A DNA stretch of 64,000 nt from Phorcus lineatus (Eukaryota > Mollusca > Gastropoda > Trochida > Trochidae), in contig OV121096.1 of the NCBI GenBank assembly GCA_921293015.1, forward strand, positions 24,811,729 to 24,875,728. Direction: 5' to 3'. The notes below the pieces were generated by a model that did not search any database, was not told where the DNA came from, and was given only the letters and a program-made list of their open reading frames with translations. Shown here one piece after another: positions 34,100 through 46,639 of this stretch (position 1 is its first letter; the number at the start of each line of letters is the position of its first letter). The position numbers and the translations under genes were made by a program.

Positions 34100-36640
34100 G
34101 TTGAATATTGGGATGAGCGGTCGCTGTTATTATAAAAATTGTCAGTTTCATTATTTCTTTTTTAAATAAATCTTTCTAACAGGAAAATCTCCTTAGATTG
34201 TTTTTTTGTAATTAGTTCATTTAGGAATTAAAGTTTTAATGGATATGAATTTGGCAGAGATAATGATTTGATTCAGTAACATGTTTTTGTGTTTAGTGTG
34301 ACAAACCAAATCAAGTAGTTTGAATTTTTGTTGTTGCGGAAAATAGAGATTGATCCAAAGTTCAGGTTCCTTCAAGAATTTCATGGTTTCACAGCAATCC
34401 CAATAAACACGACTTATGCTCCCAGAAACACCCTTGCATAAGCTACATAAATCATTGTCAATGAGTTTATTTTCAACAGTTCTATTTTTGTATACATAAC
34501 TTATTGCAATTTTGTTTATTGGAAATAAAGAAGATTAACATCTTTCATACCAGGTCTTTAAAAGTTGAAAGTGTCATCAAACATTAGTTCCTATTTATTA
34601 CAAATCTCAAGTTAATCATGTTTCGAGTTAAGCTTGTTGTAAAACAATCTTGAACCTTTAGAAGGTTTCAACATATGTTTTTGATAAACATTGAAGTATA
34701 AATTAATTAAAGGAATATATCTTGTCTATTTTATAGTATCTTTCCAATTTTCAAGATGTGAAGAAGATAGTTACAATCAAGTATTGTTCCTCTAAGTCTG
34801 TATTTTGCCTTTATCTGTAAAAAAAGCATGAATCTATGCCCATCACATAAAGTCAGAAGACCCTTATTAGCTGAATGTGAAATGACATGGTTGGGGTTCT
34901 TAAAATTGTGGTTAAGCCATAATGGTTCACTAAGAATGTGATCAATGCTGTCCCCCTCAATATCTTACTTTCTACAAAATCTTTTTCAAGCTCTTCCAAC
35001 ATCTGTCCAAAAATAATTTGTCTATATTTGCTCCGTAATAAAAATTATCATTGTAAGGAATATTACTAGGGTTGTTGTCAAAGGATAATTTTTACAGTAA
35101 CGTTAAAGAGTGGATAATTTTAAATGTTTTTATATCAACCAGACCAATCCTCCTTCAGTGATCAGTTTGATCCTTTTTATCTGTTTATTTCTTCCAGTTT
35201 TGTTCTTGTATTAATCACCCATAAATATGCAAGGTTTTGTGTAAATTTAATTCCTGACAAAATTAACTCCCCATTAATCCATTCAAGTTTAAATTTGTGC
35301 ACAGTGTTTGCTCACTACCTGCCAACCAATACAAATTGCTTTACGTCTGACATCTTATGAATTGTGTTTATTGTTTCATTGGCTGCATATACAGCTGCAG
35401 ACCAAAAATTTGTTCACATACCCGCGAATCGTAGTGCAAATATCATATAATTTGGCATGTCTTTGAAACATCGTAGCATTGCGAAAAAGAAATGGATTAT
35501 TCTGAATTTTCAATACAGAAGAGAAGATCAATTGCACCTTTACGCAATCTTATGCCATACCCAACAGTTAACCGTAATAGTTTTTGGCAGGTCACTGAAG
35601 TGACCAGGGGTCAAAATTTCGAAAACAGTAATTTTTATTTTTCTGTACAAACTACTTGTGATTAACACCATTAAATACAATTCATATATGTTCGTTTGCA
35701 TTAAGTCAATAGCAGTTTGCTGATTTTGTTCTGCAAAAGTCAAAATGGAACATTTTAATCGAAATTTTGGAAAATCATAATTTTGAAAATATGACCCATT
35801 CTGTCCATTTAATCATGCCGAAATTCGAATTATTGCTCGAGAGACGAGACAATCCCAAAATAAAGTAATAAATGTCTACTTTACACATTGACAATTGGAG
35901 ATCCTGTGTTAGGTCTGCTGAAGTTGTTTTGTTGACATTCAAACCAAACACGGATTATATGATATTTGCACTATAAGACACAGTAGCAAGTGAACAAACT
36001 TTTGATATGAAGCTGTAGTCTCTCAGTTGTCCCATCCATAAATAATTCTGTTCCATCAACATATTGCCCTAGCTTGTATTATTTGTCATATATAACTATA
36101 CCTTTAATTTTGTCGTTATTTCTGATCATACAATCGTGGATTCTAGCTAAAAAAGGTATAGATATGGGGATAAGGGATCAACCTGTCTTCAACCCCTTTA
36201 ATTATCAAAGAATTCAGATACGTGGCTATTTTGTGTCACACATGAAGTTGTGTGATAGGTTGAATTATCTGTGGACCAAACCCAATAAAAAAAAGTAATA
36301 AAATCCTTTGAAACTGTATCAAAAGTCAATTAGAATTAGCAATCCTTTTATATTTCTTGCCTTATTTTCAAAGATATTATCATATAATAGCCTTGTATTT
36401 TCCCTTATAGTTCTGCCGGGAATATAACCTGTTTGATTTCCATGTACAAGAAAGTCCACTGTCTTTTTTTAACGGTTTGTTATGCATGCGCTAATTATCT
36501 AATGAACTGCTTTCAGAAGAGTAATTGGTTTACAAGTATAAAGCAGGGTTCCATTTTTATTTGCTTTAGGTATGCTAGTTATAAAATCCATACGTTAAGG
36601 TCTTACCAGAATACCTTTCTCATAAATGTTATAAAAACAT
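34100..36640 (-). pseudogene. L1-like LINE ORF2 remnant
   Basis: On the minus strand, degenerate frames give reverse transcriptase blocks in order. IPKANKNGTLLYTCKPITLL lies near 36560; QTGYIPGRTIRENTRLLYD near 36410; SCVTQNSHVSEFF then DPLSPYLYL near 36200; and YVDGTELFMDGT near 36050, in the place of the catalytic YADD. A C-terminal cysteine motif (CSLCKGVSGS) follows near 34430. There are many stops and frameshifts, and the reverse transcriptase is split by a MITE at 35390-36017. No activity is possible. Confidence 0.82.
35390..36017 (+). mobile_element. TA-flanked MITE, copy 1
   Basis: Terminal inverted repeats of about 34 bp: left TACAGCTGCAGACC then TTTGTTCACATACC, right (inverted) TACAGCTTCATATC then TTTGTTCACTTGC. 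TA sits at both boundaries. It interrupts the LINE just after the degenerate catalytic motif. A second copy in opposite orientation is at 48878-49501. The inner block TGACCAGGGGTCAAAATTTCG is shared. Confidence 0.85.
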
Positions 36641-37189
36641 GAAAAAAGGTACAATTTGAAACTTGTATCGTTATTTGAAATTCATGCCTATGATATTCGC
36701 CGAAAAGCGATTGAGTTTGTGAACAAAAGTACGAATCATTTGATCGTATGCAATTTTCTCGATTTTTAACTCAAACAAATACTCTATTAGAAAAACAGTT
36801 TCAGACATCGCTTGAGCACCCTTTGTTTGTATCAACATGTATAAAACAATTATAGTCTATACCCTGATTGTGTATTCTATTTACATATGCGTACATTCTT
36901 TGTTTCCTATTGCAAAGGGAGAATAAGGTCAAAGGTTGCTGTAATTGTGTTAATAATTATCCCAATATTCTATTATACGATATATCAGTCTTCTAAGGAT
37001 TTGAAGATCAAATATATTTACTATATTTACTGTATAGTTAACCCTTTTACTCATATTTTGGTTATTATAGTTTGACATAAAATGTATTGCCCTTAATTGT
37101 TGCATATGAACATGTTAATCTTTTTAAGTAAAGGAGTTTTTTTTTTATAATTTTGTTGTTGTTGTTGCATTTTACAGAGTTGCGCATAC

Positions 37190-38050
37190 ATCAAAAGATT
37201 ATCTTTTCGTATCTAAACAGCAAATGACAACTTGACCAAAACTTGTTGAAGTTATTAACATCAGAAGATATTGTTGCTGCATATTTTGTTAATTCATAGT
37301 ATTTGGCAAGTTCCCGTTTGATATCATTGAAATCTGGTTTCTTGTGCTGTGCTCTTCTGTTAAAAATGAGGTTTTTGATAATTATTATGATTATGTTTAA
37401 AGGATAATTATTTCTTTGAGTGTAACCCAGAAGAACAGTTTCCAAGGATATGTTAACATTTATCTAAGCTTCGTTAAACAACCACTCTTTCAATTCATTC
37501 CAAACGGGACGTACATTGATGCATTCCCAGAATAAGTGAACAATAGACTCTTTTTCTTTCAAACAATAACAGCATAAGTCGCTGTCAACGTATCCCATTT
37601 TATATATACATGAATAAGTAGGTAAGATATGATGCAAGATCTGATACTGGAACCATTGAAATTTGGTAGCCTTGATGCATTTAAATGCCGCTAAATTATA
37701 GCTTGAACGTTCACGTTCACAAATGTCATGACCGAATGTATGTTCACATTTTGTAAAATGTTGATTCATAACCATTTGCTTTTGCATTAATATTTTATAA
37801 TAATTTTGGGATCCTTTCGGATATTCCAGCAAGTTGGCCAAGTGAAAGGGAATCAATGGGTTAGAAATCTTGCACAAGTTAACAATATTTTGTTTATGGC
37901 AGTATTTTTTGAAAGATTGTACAATACCTAAATAAAAAAAATTAGCATCAACTGTGTATATATTACAGAAATCTCTATGGGTATAAAATTGCCCATCATG
38001 GTCTATGAAATAATTTATAAATCTTAGGCCTTTATCATTAAGTTTTTTTT
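37190..38050 (-). pseudogene. L1-like LINE C-terminal fragment
   Basis: The minus-strand frame at 37877-37464 encodes KFQWFQYQILHHILP, YKMGYVDSDLCCYC and ESIVHLFWECINVRPVWNEL, the zinc-knuckle region (zf-RVT) found at the C-terminus of L1-type ORF2 proteins. The next frame, 37445-37191, continues it (FNRRAQHKKPDFNDIKRELA, FNKFWSSCHLLF). It lacks the reverse transcriptase core. A stop and shift separate the two frames. Confidence 0.85.
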
Positions 38051-38582
38051 TATAAAGACAGTTTTATGCCCCACTTGTATGTTGTCGTTTAGCCGAGGAG
38101 TTATGGTCCTTTAGAAACAACTGAAAATGTCAATTTTCAAAAAAGACAATGTGTTCCCTTAGATAAAAAGCTGTAAAAATAGCAAGGCCTTGCCCGTATA
38201 TCAGTATCCTACAATACAGCAATGAATAAGCATATCCGGTATCTAGAAAAACACTTGTGCGAATCTAGAAACTCACTACGCAAATATTAACCAAACAAAG
38301 CTATGATTGATGACACTGGTTGGATGTCTTCTTTTATTATGCAATGGTGAAGGTTGTTACATTTTATAGACGTTCGTGGAATATGGTCCTGGTCGTTTAA
38401 CATCAAAAATAATTTTTGGAGCTATAACAAAGCCTTTGCTAACAAACGAAACTGGACATTTTGGTAAAAAAAGTTAACCGATCTTTGTCTTAGCCATTTT
38501 AGTACAAAGTAAGTGCATAATTTTGAACACGTTATGCCATGTAATATTAAGTAATGTTTTGTGATTTTTTTTACAAAATGGA

Positions 38583-39080
38583 GTGAGAATGAGTGCCAAC
38601 TCTCAAGCATTAACGGCATTTGGGAATAAGTTTAAACTTTATTGCAACTTTAAGTACTTTCCTGATATTGAATTTTATGTGACTTGTTTTATGAATCGTT
38701 CTTATAGACGAGCGCTTTTTAATTTTACATGTGGAACTGCCCCTTTAAGAACTGAAACGGGACGTGGTTACTGACAGTTTATGCTTACATACTAGTAGTT
38801 CTGATATGATAGAAGATGAATGTAATGTTATACTGAACTGTCCTCTGTACAAGGATGAAATATCTCAACTTCTAAATGTATATCGTAACAATATTTTTAA
38901 TATTGACGCTTTGTCAGTTAGGGAGAAGGTGTTTTATTTTATCGGCTTACCTTTTTATATTTAGTCTCTCAAAACTCCGCACGGAGCGTCTCAAGTTTTA
39001 CTGTATTCTAATGTGGATTTATGAGGTGAGACTTAAATAAATCATCTGTCTTTCTGTTCACTCCACGACGTTATAGACAG
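38583..39080 (+). pseudogene. LINE 3' end fragment
   Basis: Two overlapping frames encode RRALFNFTCGTAPLRTETGR and DECNVILNCPLYKDEISQLL. The pattern (G-x-A-P-L-x-x-E-T-G-R, then C-N-V-x-L-x-C-P-L-Y) is a common C-terminus of CR1/L2-type non-LTR retrotransposons. One frameshift lies between them and no reverse transcriptase is present. Confidence 0.7.
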
Positions 39081-39769
39081 CGTCAGTCAGACCTTTAGAA
39101 TTTTACTTGTATTCAATTGGAGATACATGTAGCCGTCCAAATATGTCTATCCACATAACATTGTTTGATCAACCTATACTCTGTTAAAATAACGTTTTAT
39201 CTCAGTTTTCCTGAACGTTGTAATTTGAATGTAACCATCGCTACAGGCTTTATATTTGTCATATATATGATATTTTTTGTCGGTGACAACACTAAACCTT
39301 TATTTAATTCTTTTAACAAATTAACTATATATGTAAACTTTTCTTGATTCAATTCTTAATTTTTCTACGCTGTACAAAATAGCTGATATACTAATCATAT
39401 ACAACTCATACGACTAGTATACAAAGGTTTTCATTACATAAAGAGGCTAATTGATATTCCTTCTTCACCTATCTGCATTTAATAACGATGGACTGACTGA
39501 CAGACAGACAGATTACTTATTTACGTTTCACCTCAATTGATACAAGAATTTATTTACTGTACTTAACCAGGCCCTTTAGTTTTGGAGTTATGAGGCAAGA
39601 ACAGCTTTTTAAAATTCGATCTAGAGGTGTCTTGTTTACGAATATATAATTTCAAAATTATATACACATTTAAAACATTCAAAAACACTAATGAATATAT
39701 GAGGTAACCTTACGGAACTTAAATTAATTTGAAAATTTTGGCACCTACATTAAAAAACTTACTTAAAAA

Positions 39770-40150
39770 TCAGGCCACACATAAATACATTTGTTAAAAC
39801 ATCTCCACGAACACCATCAGCAACTGGACATTTCAGTAAAACAAACATCTCATTTTCAGGACAGTCTGTACAGTTAAAACGCATTCTCCCATTAACAGGA
39901 AAGTTATATAACGACCTGTTTCAAATTTTATCGGTGCAATGCCGCTTAAGACCATAACTAAAGGTATTCTTTCTCGATATCAGCAATTGGTTATGTATTC
40001 CTATGTATGCTGTAGACTTTCTTCAAATGTTTTTTGAGGCGCAGTTTATTAACTCCCTTGCGACTCACGCTGATATCCTCACACCCATATGCTACACCTT
40101 TTGAAGTTGATTCAGTAGAAATTGAATGGAGTAATGCACACCGTGCAACT
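39770..40150 (-). pseudogene. LINE 3' end fragment
   Basis: On the minus strand, RSLYNFPVNGRMRFNCTDC and FVLLKCPVADGVRGDVLTN show the same cysteine-rich C-terminal pattern as 38583-39080 but in opposite orientation. Upstream coding is degraded. Confidence 0.6.
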
Positions 40151-41989
40151 ACACGAGGTTTATGAGAGTTTCTGAAAATTATTTATTTTACATATTTTTA
40201 TGTTTCGATATTAATAATCATATGTCAGTGTCGAGGACAAACTTTTTGTATATATTAAAAAAAAAAAGATCAATAACCCTTTGAAATGCAATGATCGTGA
40301 GTATGACAGACAGCTATGAAACGTTCAACAACTGTTTGTTGCATCAAATCAAGAACCTTTTAGTTCTTTTGATTTTTTAAAATCAAATCTGCCGTTTGTT
40401 CATAAATTTTTTTTCATAAACTCTTATCAAAATATTAAATGTTTTATTGAATATTATTTACGTGTATGTCGTTTTAAAAGAGGTGTTAAACAGTTTATTC
40501 GATATTACTTTGAAAACGATCAATGTGCATAAAACTTAACACTTAGCACCACGTGTAATAAACATGTCTCCTGTCTTAAATACATAACATGATTTTGCGC
40601 AGTCGTCTTCAGAAAGAATTTAGTGTTCTCGTCCCTGTCTCGACAAGTCAAGCTGACTTGGGCAAAGGTGTACATGAAGGGATGGGAGTTTTGGATCTAT
40701 AAAATCTATTCTCCTAAGCGACAATTAGTTATGTACAGGTATATTGGGAAAATAAATCATGTTGAGGATAAGGTTTAAGATACAGTAAGCCGGAATTAAA
40801 CCCGTTATGCATTTGACAAGTCGATACATGTATGTTTGTCTCTTTATCAAAGTTACGCAGTTAGGCAACCTTATCGCGCGAATCTAGACTGTGTCGCTAA
40901 ACAGTGTGATCAGATATGAAATCTTTTACAATTTGTAATAACATATAAATTTTATAAAACCAAAAGTTACATTAAACTAGTGGTGTTATGACTTACTGAT
41001 TACATGTGTATATATCTATATGATGGTTTAGCAAAACTGCAAGACAAATTACATTCTAATGCAGATTACAGAAAGGGAAATTACCAGCAAAGCATGTATC
41101 AGAGTAAAGTTTTCTACATTAAATCGTATTTAAAAAATGAATGTTACTTCTACTTTGTTTCTATCAGTACGCACTGACAATCGAGAGTGAATGGATTATC
41201 TATATGTGTATATACGCTGTCAATTATACGACAAGTTGAATTGAATGAAGAAATCACGTAAAGTGACGGCACATATGATAACGTCATGGAAACGATATTC
41301 TGAGGGCAATTCCTCGTAATAATTATATAAGTTAATACATGATTATTACACCATTTTGTTTAAACATGGTTGCCCTAGAAAGAGTAGCCCGCTGTAATTA
41401 AAAAGAAAAACAATAAGGAGGGAGGGCGTTTGCTGCAAGTGTTGAAATCAAGATATGTATCCGGAATGGCGTAACTATAACATGGATCACAATGATTTAT
41501 TATTACATGTAATAAACTGTGATCAAATGTACATCCAAGGATGCATGTGTGAGTCAACAGATTCCGAATTTAGGTATACCTTTTCGAAGAATTAAATACC
41601 AAAATCGATAACCTCAGCCCTTAAAAATTTTCCAAAACAAGAATGCCCTCCAAAATGCCCAAACCAAGCCTCAAATCTTAAAACAAACCTCTTCTAAAGC
41701 AGCTATCCTGAACCTCCAAACCGCACCCGATATAAATTCTCATAAGGAATTTACTGCAACATGGACCTCCACTTCTCCCAAATACCTTGTAGACAAATTT
41801 TTCTACCCCCGCTACAATAAGCTCTTCTCATGATCAGCAATGACACGAAACTCAACCGTCTCTTAATCTAATCACACCAGTTACACTTCTTTTATTCGCC
41901 GCCTCCAAGGAAATGTAATAAATAAATAAAAATAAATGAGTATTTATTTGACACATGCTCAAAGCGCTGTACAGTCAAAGATGAATTCT
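40151..41989. other. Non-coding DNA
   Basis: No clear gene. A C-rich stretch at about 41590-41900 has a composition like the LINE remnant at 47 kb and may be part of such an element, but no domain could be named. Confidence 0.4.
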
Positions 41990-44900
41990 AACTCTCGATC
42001 TCTTTTGTTGAACAGATAAGTCTAAACATTTGCTATGAAGCTCTCAAGAGATGGACATGTTCTAAGTTAAATACTGTTGATCCTTCCGTATATTTTGAAA
42101 TAATTGATACTCAGGTGCACCCGATTTTACTATACGGCTCTGAGGTGTGGGGACTCAGCAAATTTGTTAAAATTGAAAATGTTCATATCATGGCATGTAA
42201 AAGGTTCCTTTAACAAGTAAACAACGGTAAACAAATGCCTAACGCTATAACCTACTGCGAATGTGGCCGATATCCCTTATATATCAACGCTCTATGTCGG
42301 GCTGTTAGATATTGGTTGAAGTTAATTGAAATGCCGAACAATAGAATACCTAAAAAATCATATGAAATGTTGGTTAATCTGGTTTAATACGTTTAAAAGC
42401 AAATGAAGGAAGATGGTCTAACATTAATTATTATTTAAGAATTTGTCCATTGTGTAAATGTATCATCCCAACTTGGAATTCCAAGTTGGGACGTCCCATC
42501 TTGAGATGGGACGGTGGGTACTTTAACATGTTCATAATATTCTTATTCTAATGTTGAATTTAGTAATAACATGATAACATGTATCATTTAGATAACCGCT
42601 TTAAGGCCCTCGAAAGATATTTTGATTTTATGTTGATTTTCATGACTTATTGGCTATATCTATCTCTCATCGCATACGAGTCTTTCATCATAGTAAAATA
42701 CGATTTCAAAAGTAATTCTTATACAAAATCTTATAAATTAATTTTATAATTAATTAAAATATTTTGTGACAAGCAAATAAAAAAAAGAAATTATATTCAA
42801 TTATACACTCAAAACCCACTCTTAGTGAATACCAAGAATGCTAATGCCTTGTAATCAGTAATTTCTTACACATAAACAATTCCGTTAAGCAAGATTTCAA
42901 TGTACTCATTGTGTTTGATAGTCAAATCTTCTTAAAAATAAATCACAAACACTTACCTATAAGTGGTGTTCCGTCAATGCTTATAAGATGTCCAGTAAAT
43001 AAATCCAGTTATGCCTCCTCATATTTCCTAAAGAACCTGATCTGATCAGTGTCGTGGTGCAAATGGCAAACATACCTGCTTGGTAGTTCAGAGATGGGTG
43101 TGGGGTGGGTGGAGGGAGGGGGGGGGGGATGTCCGAAAGAAGAAATTTTGGTAAACATCCGGTTCGGTTTTGACACTAATACCTGTGTGTCACCTTCCAA
43201 TTAGTGACAAGAATGGGTACCAATTGTACATTAGCATGCTTGTAACACTACAAAGGTACACGCCGAGCGTTTGTTGTTTTAGTCAATGATTATAATTCAT
43301 ATTTATCAAGGCATTGGCCCCTATCGGCAATATCACTGATAGGTGGAAGCAGACGTGATCAAACCCTAACCAAAAACAACAAATTTTTATGTTTATTGTT
43401 ATTGTATTGTTATTCGATGAAAGTTTTTTTTGCCAAAATAAATATATTCAAAATATTTGTTTCATAAACAGAACGATTATCATGTAAAGTAACCAAAATG
43501 AAATCTAACATCATCCATTGATTATTTATGGGGAACAACACAAAGTTTTGTCAAAGCAATACGATGTACAGTTAACACAATTCGGTTAAGATATTCAATA
43601 TTGCAAAGGCAATTTCTTCATGCTAATTTAGAAATACAATATTTCAACTCATTTCTTATCAATACTACAAGAGGATTATAAACGGAGTATGTTGACCTTG
43701 AGTTCATTAATAAACTTTGTTTACCTTCACAAGATTTTTTGACACAAACCAGGATACAGCGTTGAGAAAAATTATTTTTGTCTACTTAACCCGAGGTAAC
43801 ATATGCTTTCGATCAGTATGAAAAGGTTTTTTTATATGTACAAGCGTCTATCTAGGCTTGTTAGAAGCGTTGAATTGAGAGAATTGTTGTGTGTTGTTAC
43901 TGCTAATAAGTTAATCCACTCATCAACTGAGTCAAATAAGATGAGTAGGTGAGGAGGAAGAAGTACATTTCAGTGTAATATTGTTGTTTAACAGCTGAAA
44001 GTTTACTTAACTAATTGTTTTGTTATCTTAAATATGCTACTTAACACTCTGTGACAAAGATTTGTCGCCGTTAAGATAGATTTTAGTATATTGATATGAG
44101 TTACTAGGGAATATTCAAGCCCTTAGTTGGCACTAGTGGAAAATATCTAAAATGTTGGGGAACCAGACTTTGATAATAGGAACTTTTATTTTTTTTACAT
44201 TGGATACAATCAACCAAGTCGCCAAGTAGATAAACAAGATAATAATTTGTTAAAACAACATGGGCTTATGGTGTCTCCATATGTTGTTTTAGCCTAACAC
44301 TACCTACGGTGGGCAAATTGGTGCCCAATCATTCGTCCTCTGTCATGCCAAGCTGTCACATTAACATATTCAGTCTATTCAGTACTGGATTGTAACGATG
44401 GAGAGTACCTCAATTTCTGCTTATGGAAGTTTTTTGCATCGATTATTCATTTCTCTGTATCAGGTATGTTTTGAAATATATATTTTAAAAAAAGCAATTT
44501 ATCATTAGTGTTGTAAAACTTGGATCTGTATTTAAATAACTTCATATCTTTGATTGTTAAAAGTTTATACCACCCTTTTGTAAAAAAAACTTAGATACAA
44601 AGATGTCTCTGTGAAATGTGGAGCCGTTTGGTTTCTCTCTGTTTACAGCTGTTCGATCTACGCATGTATTGGTCGTTTGAAAAATGCTGAAAACTATTAT
44701 CTAAATATAAATCTATATATTGGTCTGATTTTGTTATGTCGCTTAACAAATGTGATTCAATGCAATCAGTAATGAAATGGGACTTTGAATAATTTTTTGA
44801 GTAGTGTTGAATCGATAACAGATGACACCGAGTCAGAAAGTGAAGTAAATGGATATCAAATCAAATTTTCTTCGTAGGTGGGAAAAGAATATAACAAAAT

Positions 44901-45376
44901 TATCTAAAAACATGTTTTACTGACACAATTCATTATAAAATATGAATATTATTAACATGTTTTAGTATAACCCGTCCAAACTCAAGATGGGACGTCCCAA
45001 CTTGGGATTCGTCCCAACTTGGAATCCCAAGTTGGGACGCGTCCCATTTTAAGATGGGGCGGATCTGCAGTTGGGATGATACATAAATATGATGTAGAAA
45101 ATTAATATAATTTTTTACTTGTATGTGAACACTATAATGACTATAAAGAAAACTGTATTTTCCAGCTTTTCTGTGTGTTTCTCCAAACATGTTTAAATTT
45201 AAGCGCCTCATGCGGACGGAGAATGAAGCCCTAATGCTATGTACATGTAATATGTATTGTGATATTTAGTAATACTGAAAATTTATCATGTATAACATTT
45301 ATTATGTATTGAACTGCACATGTATATGGGTCAATGGCCTACAAACATGAATAAACACACTTGACTTGACTTGACT
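41990..45376 (+). pseudogene. CR1/L2-like LINE remnant, interrupted
   Basis: From 42030 the plus strand reads AYEALKRWTCSKLN, VHPILLYGSEVWGLSKF, MACKRFL, stop, GRYPLYINALCRAVRYWLKL and ICPLCKC, the region after the reverse transcriptase in CR1/L2-type elements. Coding resumes beyond an inserted 2.6 kb element (KYDVEN, stop, YNFLLVCEHYNDYKENC at 45083-45150). The remnant ends at 45360-45376 in (TTGAC)n, a simple-repeat tail typical of these elements. Several stops make it non-functional. Confidence 0.8.
42461..45081. mobile_element. 2.6 kb foldback-ended element
   Basis: Both ends carry the same complex inverted repeat of more than 80 bp. Left: TATCATCCCAACTTGG, the 24 bp palindrome around GGAATTCC, GTCCCATCTTGAGATGGGAC, then AACATGTTCATAATATTC. 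Right: the same blocks inverted, with an extra copy of the CCAACTTGG palindrome. TA flanks each side, and the host LINE reading resumes directly after the element. No transposase was seen inside; the open frame at 43009-43200 has no domain. It is presumably mobilised in trans. Confidence 0.8.
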
Positions 45377-45640
45377 TCTAAAGTGGTGGCAGAGTTTTTA
45401 AAAGAGAGTTGTCCCAAAACTTTTAGCTTCCACTTTGGTGCTTGTTCATTATTCTGTGTATCTGATCTCAGAGAACGGTTTAGGTTGTACATAGTGATGA
45501 GTTCACACAAATACTCGGGGGCTGTACCATTGATACACATAGTATATCAGGGATATAACTCAATCCTTGCCTGCAGAGGGAGCCAGTGTAATGATTTGAG
45601 GATAGGTCATATTTGATCGTACTTCGATCTAATAGTCAAT
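45377..45640 (-). pseudogene. LINE C-terminal fragment
   Basis: On the minus strand: PILKSLHWLPLQARIEL, then CINGTAPEYLCELITMYNLN and RSLRSDTQ, the classic end of CR1/L2-like ORF2 proteins. It meets the plus-strand LINE tail-to-tail at 45376, so the two ends probably come from separate insertions at one spot. Confidence 0.75.
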
Positions 45641-45977
45641 ATTCTAAGCATAAACCCGTCCCTCCAATCGCCCAAATACCTCAAAACCCATCCAATCTAC
45701 CCCTACCGACCCAAACCCCATTACCCATCCTAAATCCCTCTTTGTTAATCCTGAACCACAAGTCCCAACTGGCGTTAACCCCAACATCCCTAAACCTAAA
45801 TGTTCACAAAATCTTTTGGTCGCAGCATTTATTGCGGGCGCTCTCACCAAATGCAATGCAAAACTAAAAACAAGTACTTCACATACATTTAATGACTTTA
45901 TTTAGTTTGTCAACAATTGTAAAACAATTTTCTGAGAAAAGACTATGAAGTTATTGTTATTGAAGTAATTTGATCCC

Positions 45978-46023
45978 GTCATAGAGGAATTTATGACGGA
46001 GCTACCTCTGTTGGGAGAGAATG
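45978..46023 (+). mobile_element. Mutator-like MITE, right-end remnant
   Basis: Only the right terminal repeat remains (GGAATTTATGACGGAGCTAC through GGGAGAGAATG). The flanks TTTGATCCC (45969-45977) and TTTGATCCA (46024-46032) match at 8 of 9 bases, so the element inserted whole and was then deleted internally. Confidence 0.75.
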
Positions 46024-46295
46024 TTTGATCCAGGAACATCTACACTATAACAGGTTCCTGGTAAACACTCCAAACTATTTTTGATATATAACATAGGGTG
46101 TGTCGTAAATTGCAAAGAGAGGGCCTCCAATTCCTACAAAGTGTAGCCCCCATTTAAATTCCTATCATCCCTCCTGGGGCTGCAATGGTAAGGCTGATAC
46201 TATTTGTTGACTGGATCATAACTAATGATTATGTACTCCATAATCAAACTTCCTACATTTTTTGGACATCAAGGTATGTACTCAATCGATTTTCT

Positions 46296-46610
46296 GGTGA
46301 GGTGAGGTGAGTTGGTGTTTAACGCCGCTTTCAAGATTATTTCACTTATATCGTGGCTGCTAGTATTATTGCAGGGAGAAAGCCCGCAACACCATCATGG
46401 CTATGTATTGCAGTGAAACCTGCGAGCATCGGCTGGAACTAGCGAACCATGAATGGTACTGCGCTGAATTTCTATGTGGCATTGCACCCAAACCTGACTA
46501 CGTGTAGAACAGTTCTCTACTGCAGACAAAGTTGCCGAGCCCCTGGCGAGATTCAAACCACAGACCTCCTGATCCAAAGCCGAACGCTTACCACTGCGCT
46601 ATTCCGCCCC
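46296..46610 (-). mobile_element. tRNA-headed SINE, copy 3
   Basis: Same family and orientation as 26165-26486. Box B is weakened (ATTCAAACC for ATTCGAACC on the plus strand) and the head is slightly shortened. TTTTCT lies on both sides as a short possible target duplication. Confidence 0.85.
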
Positions 46611-46639
46611 TTTTTCTGATCAGCACCTCGGACATGGTT

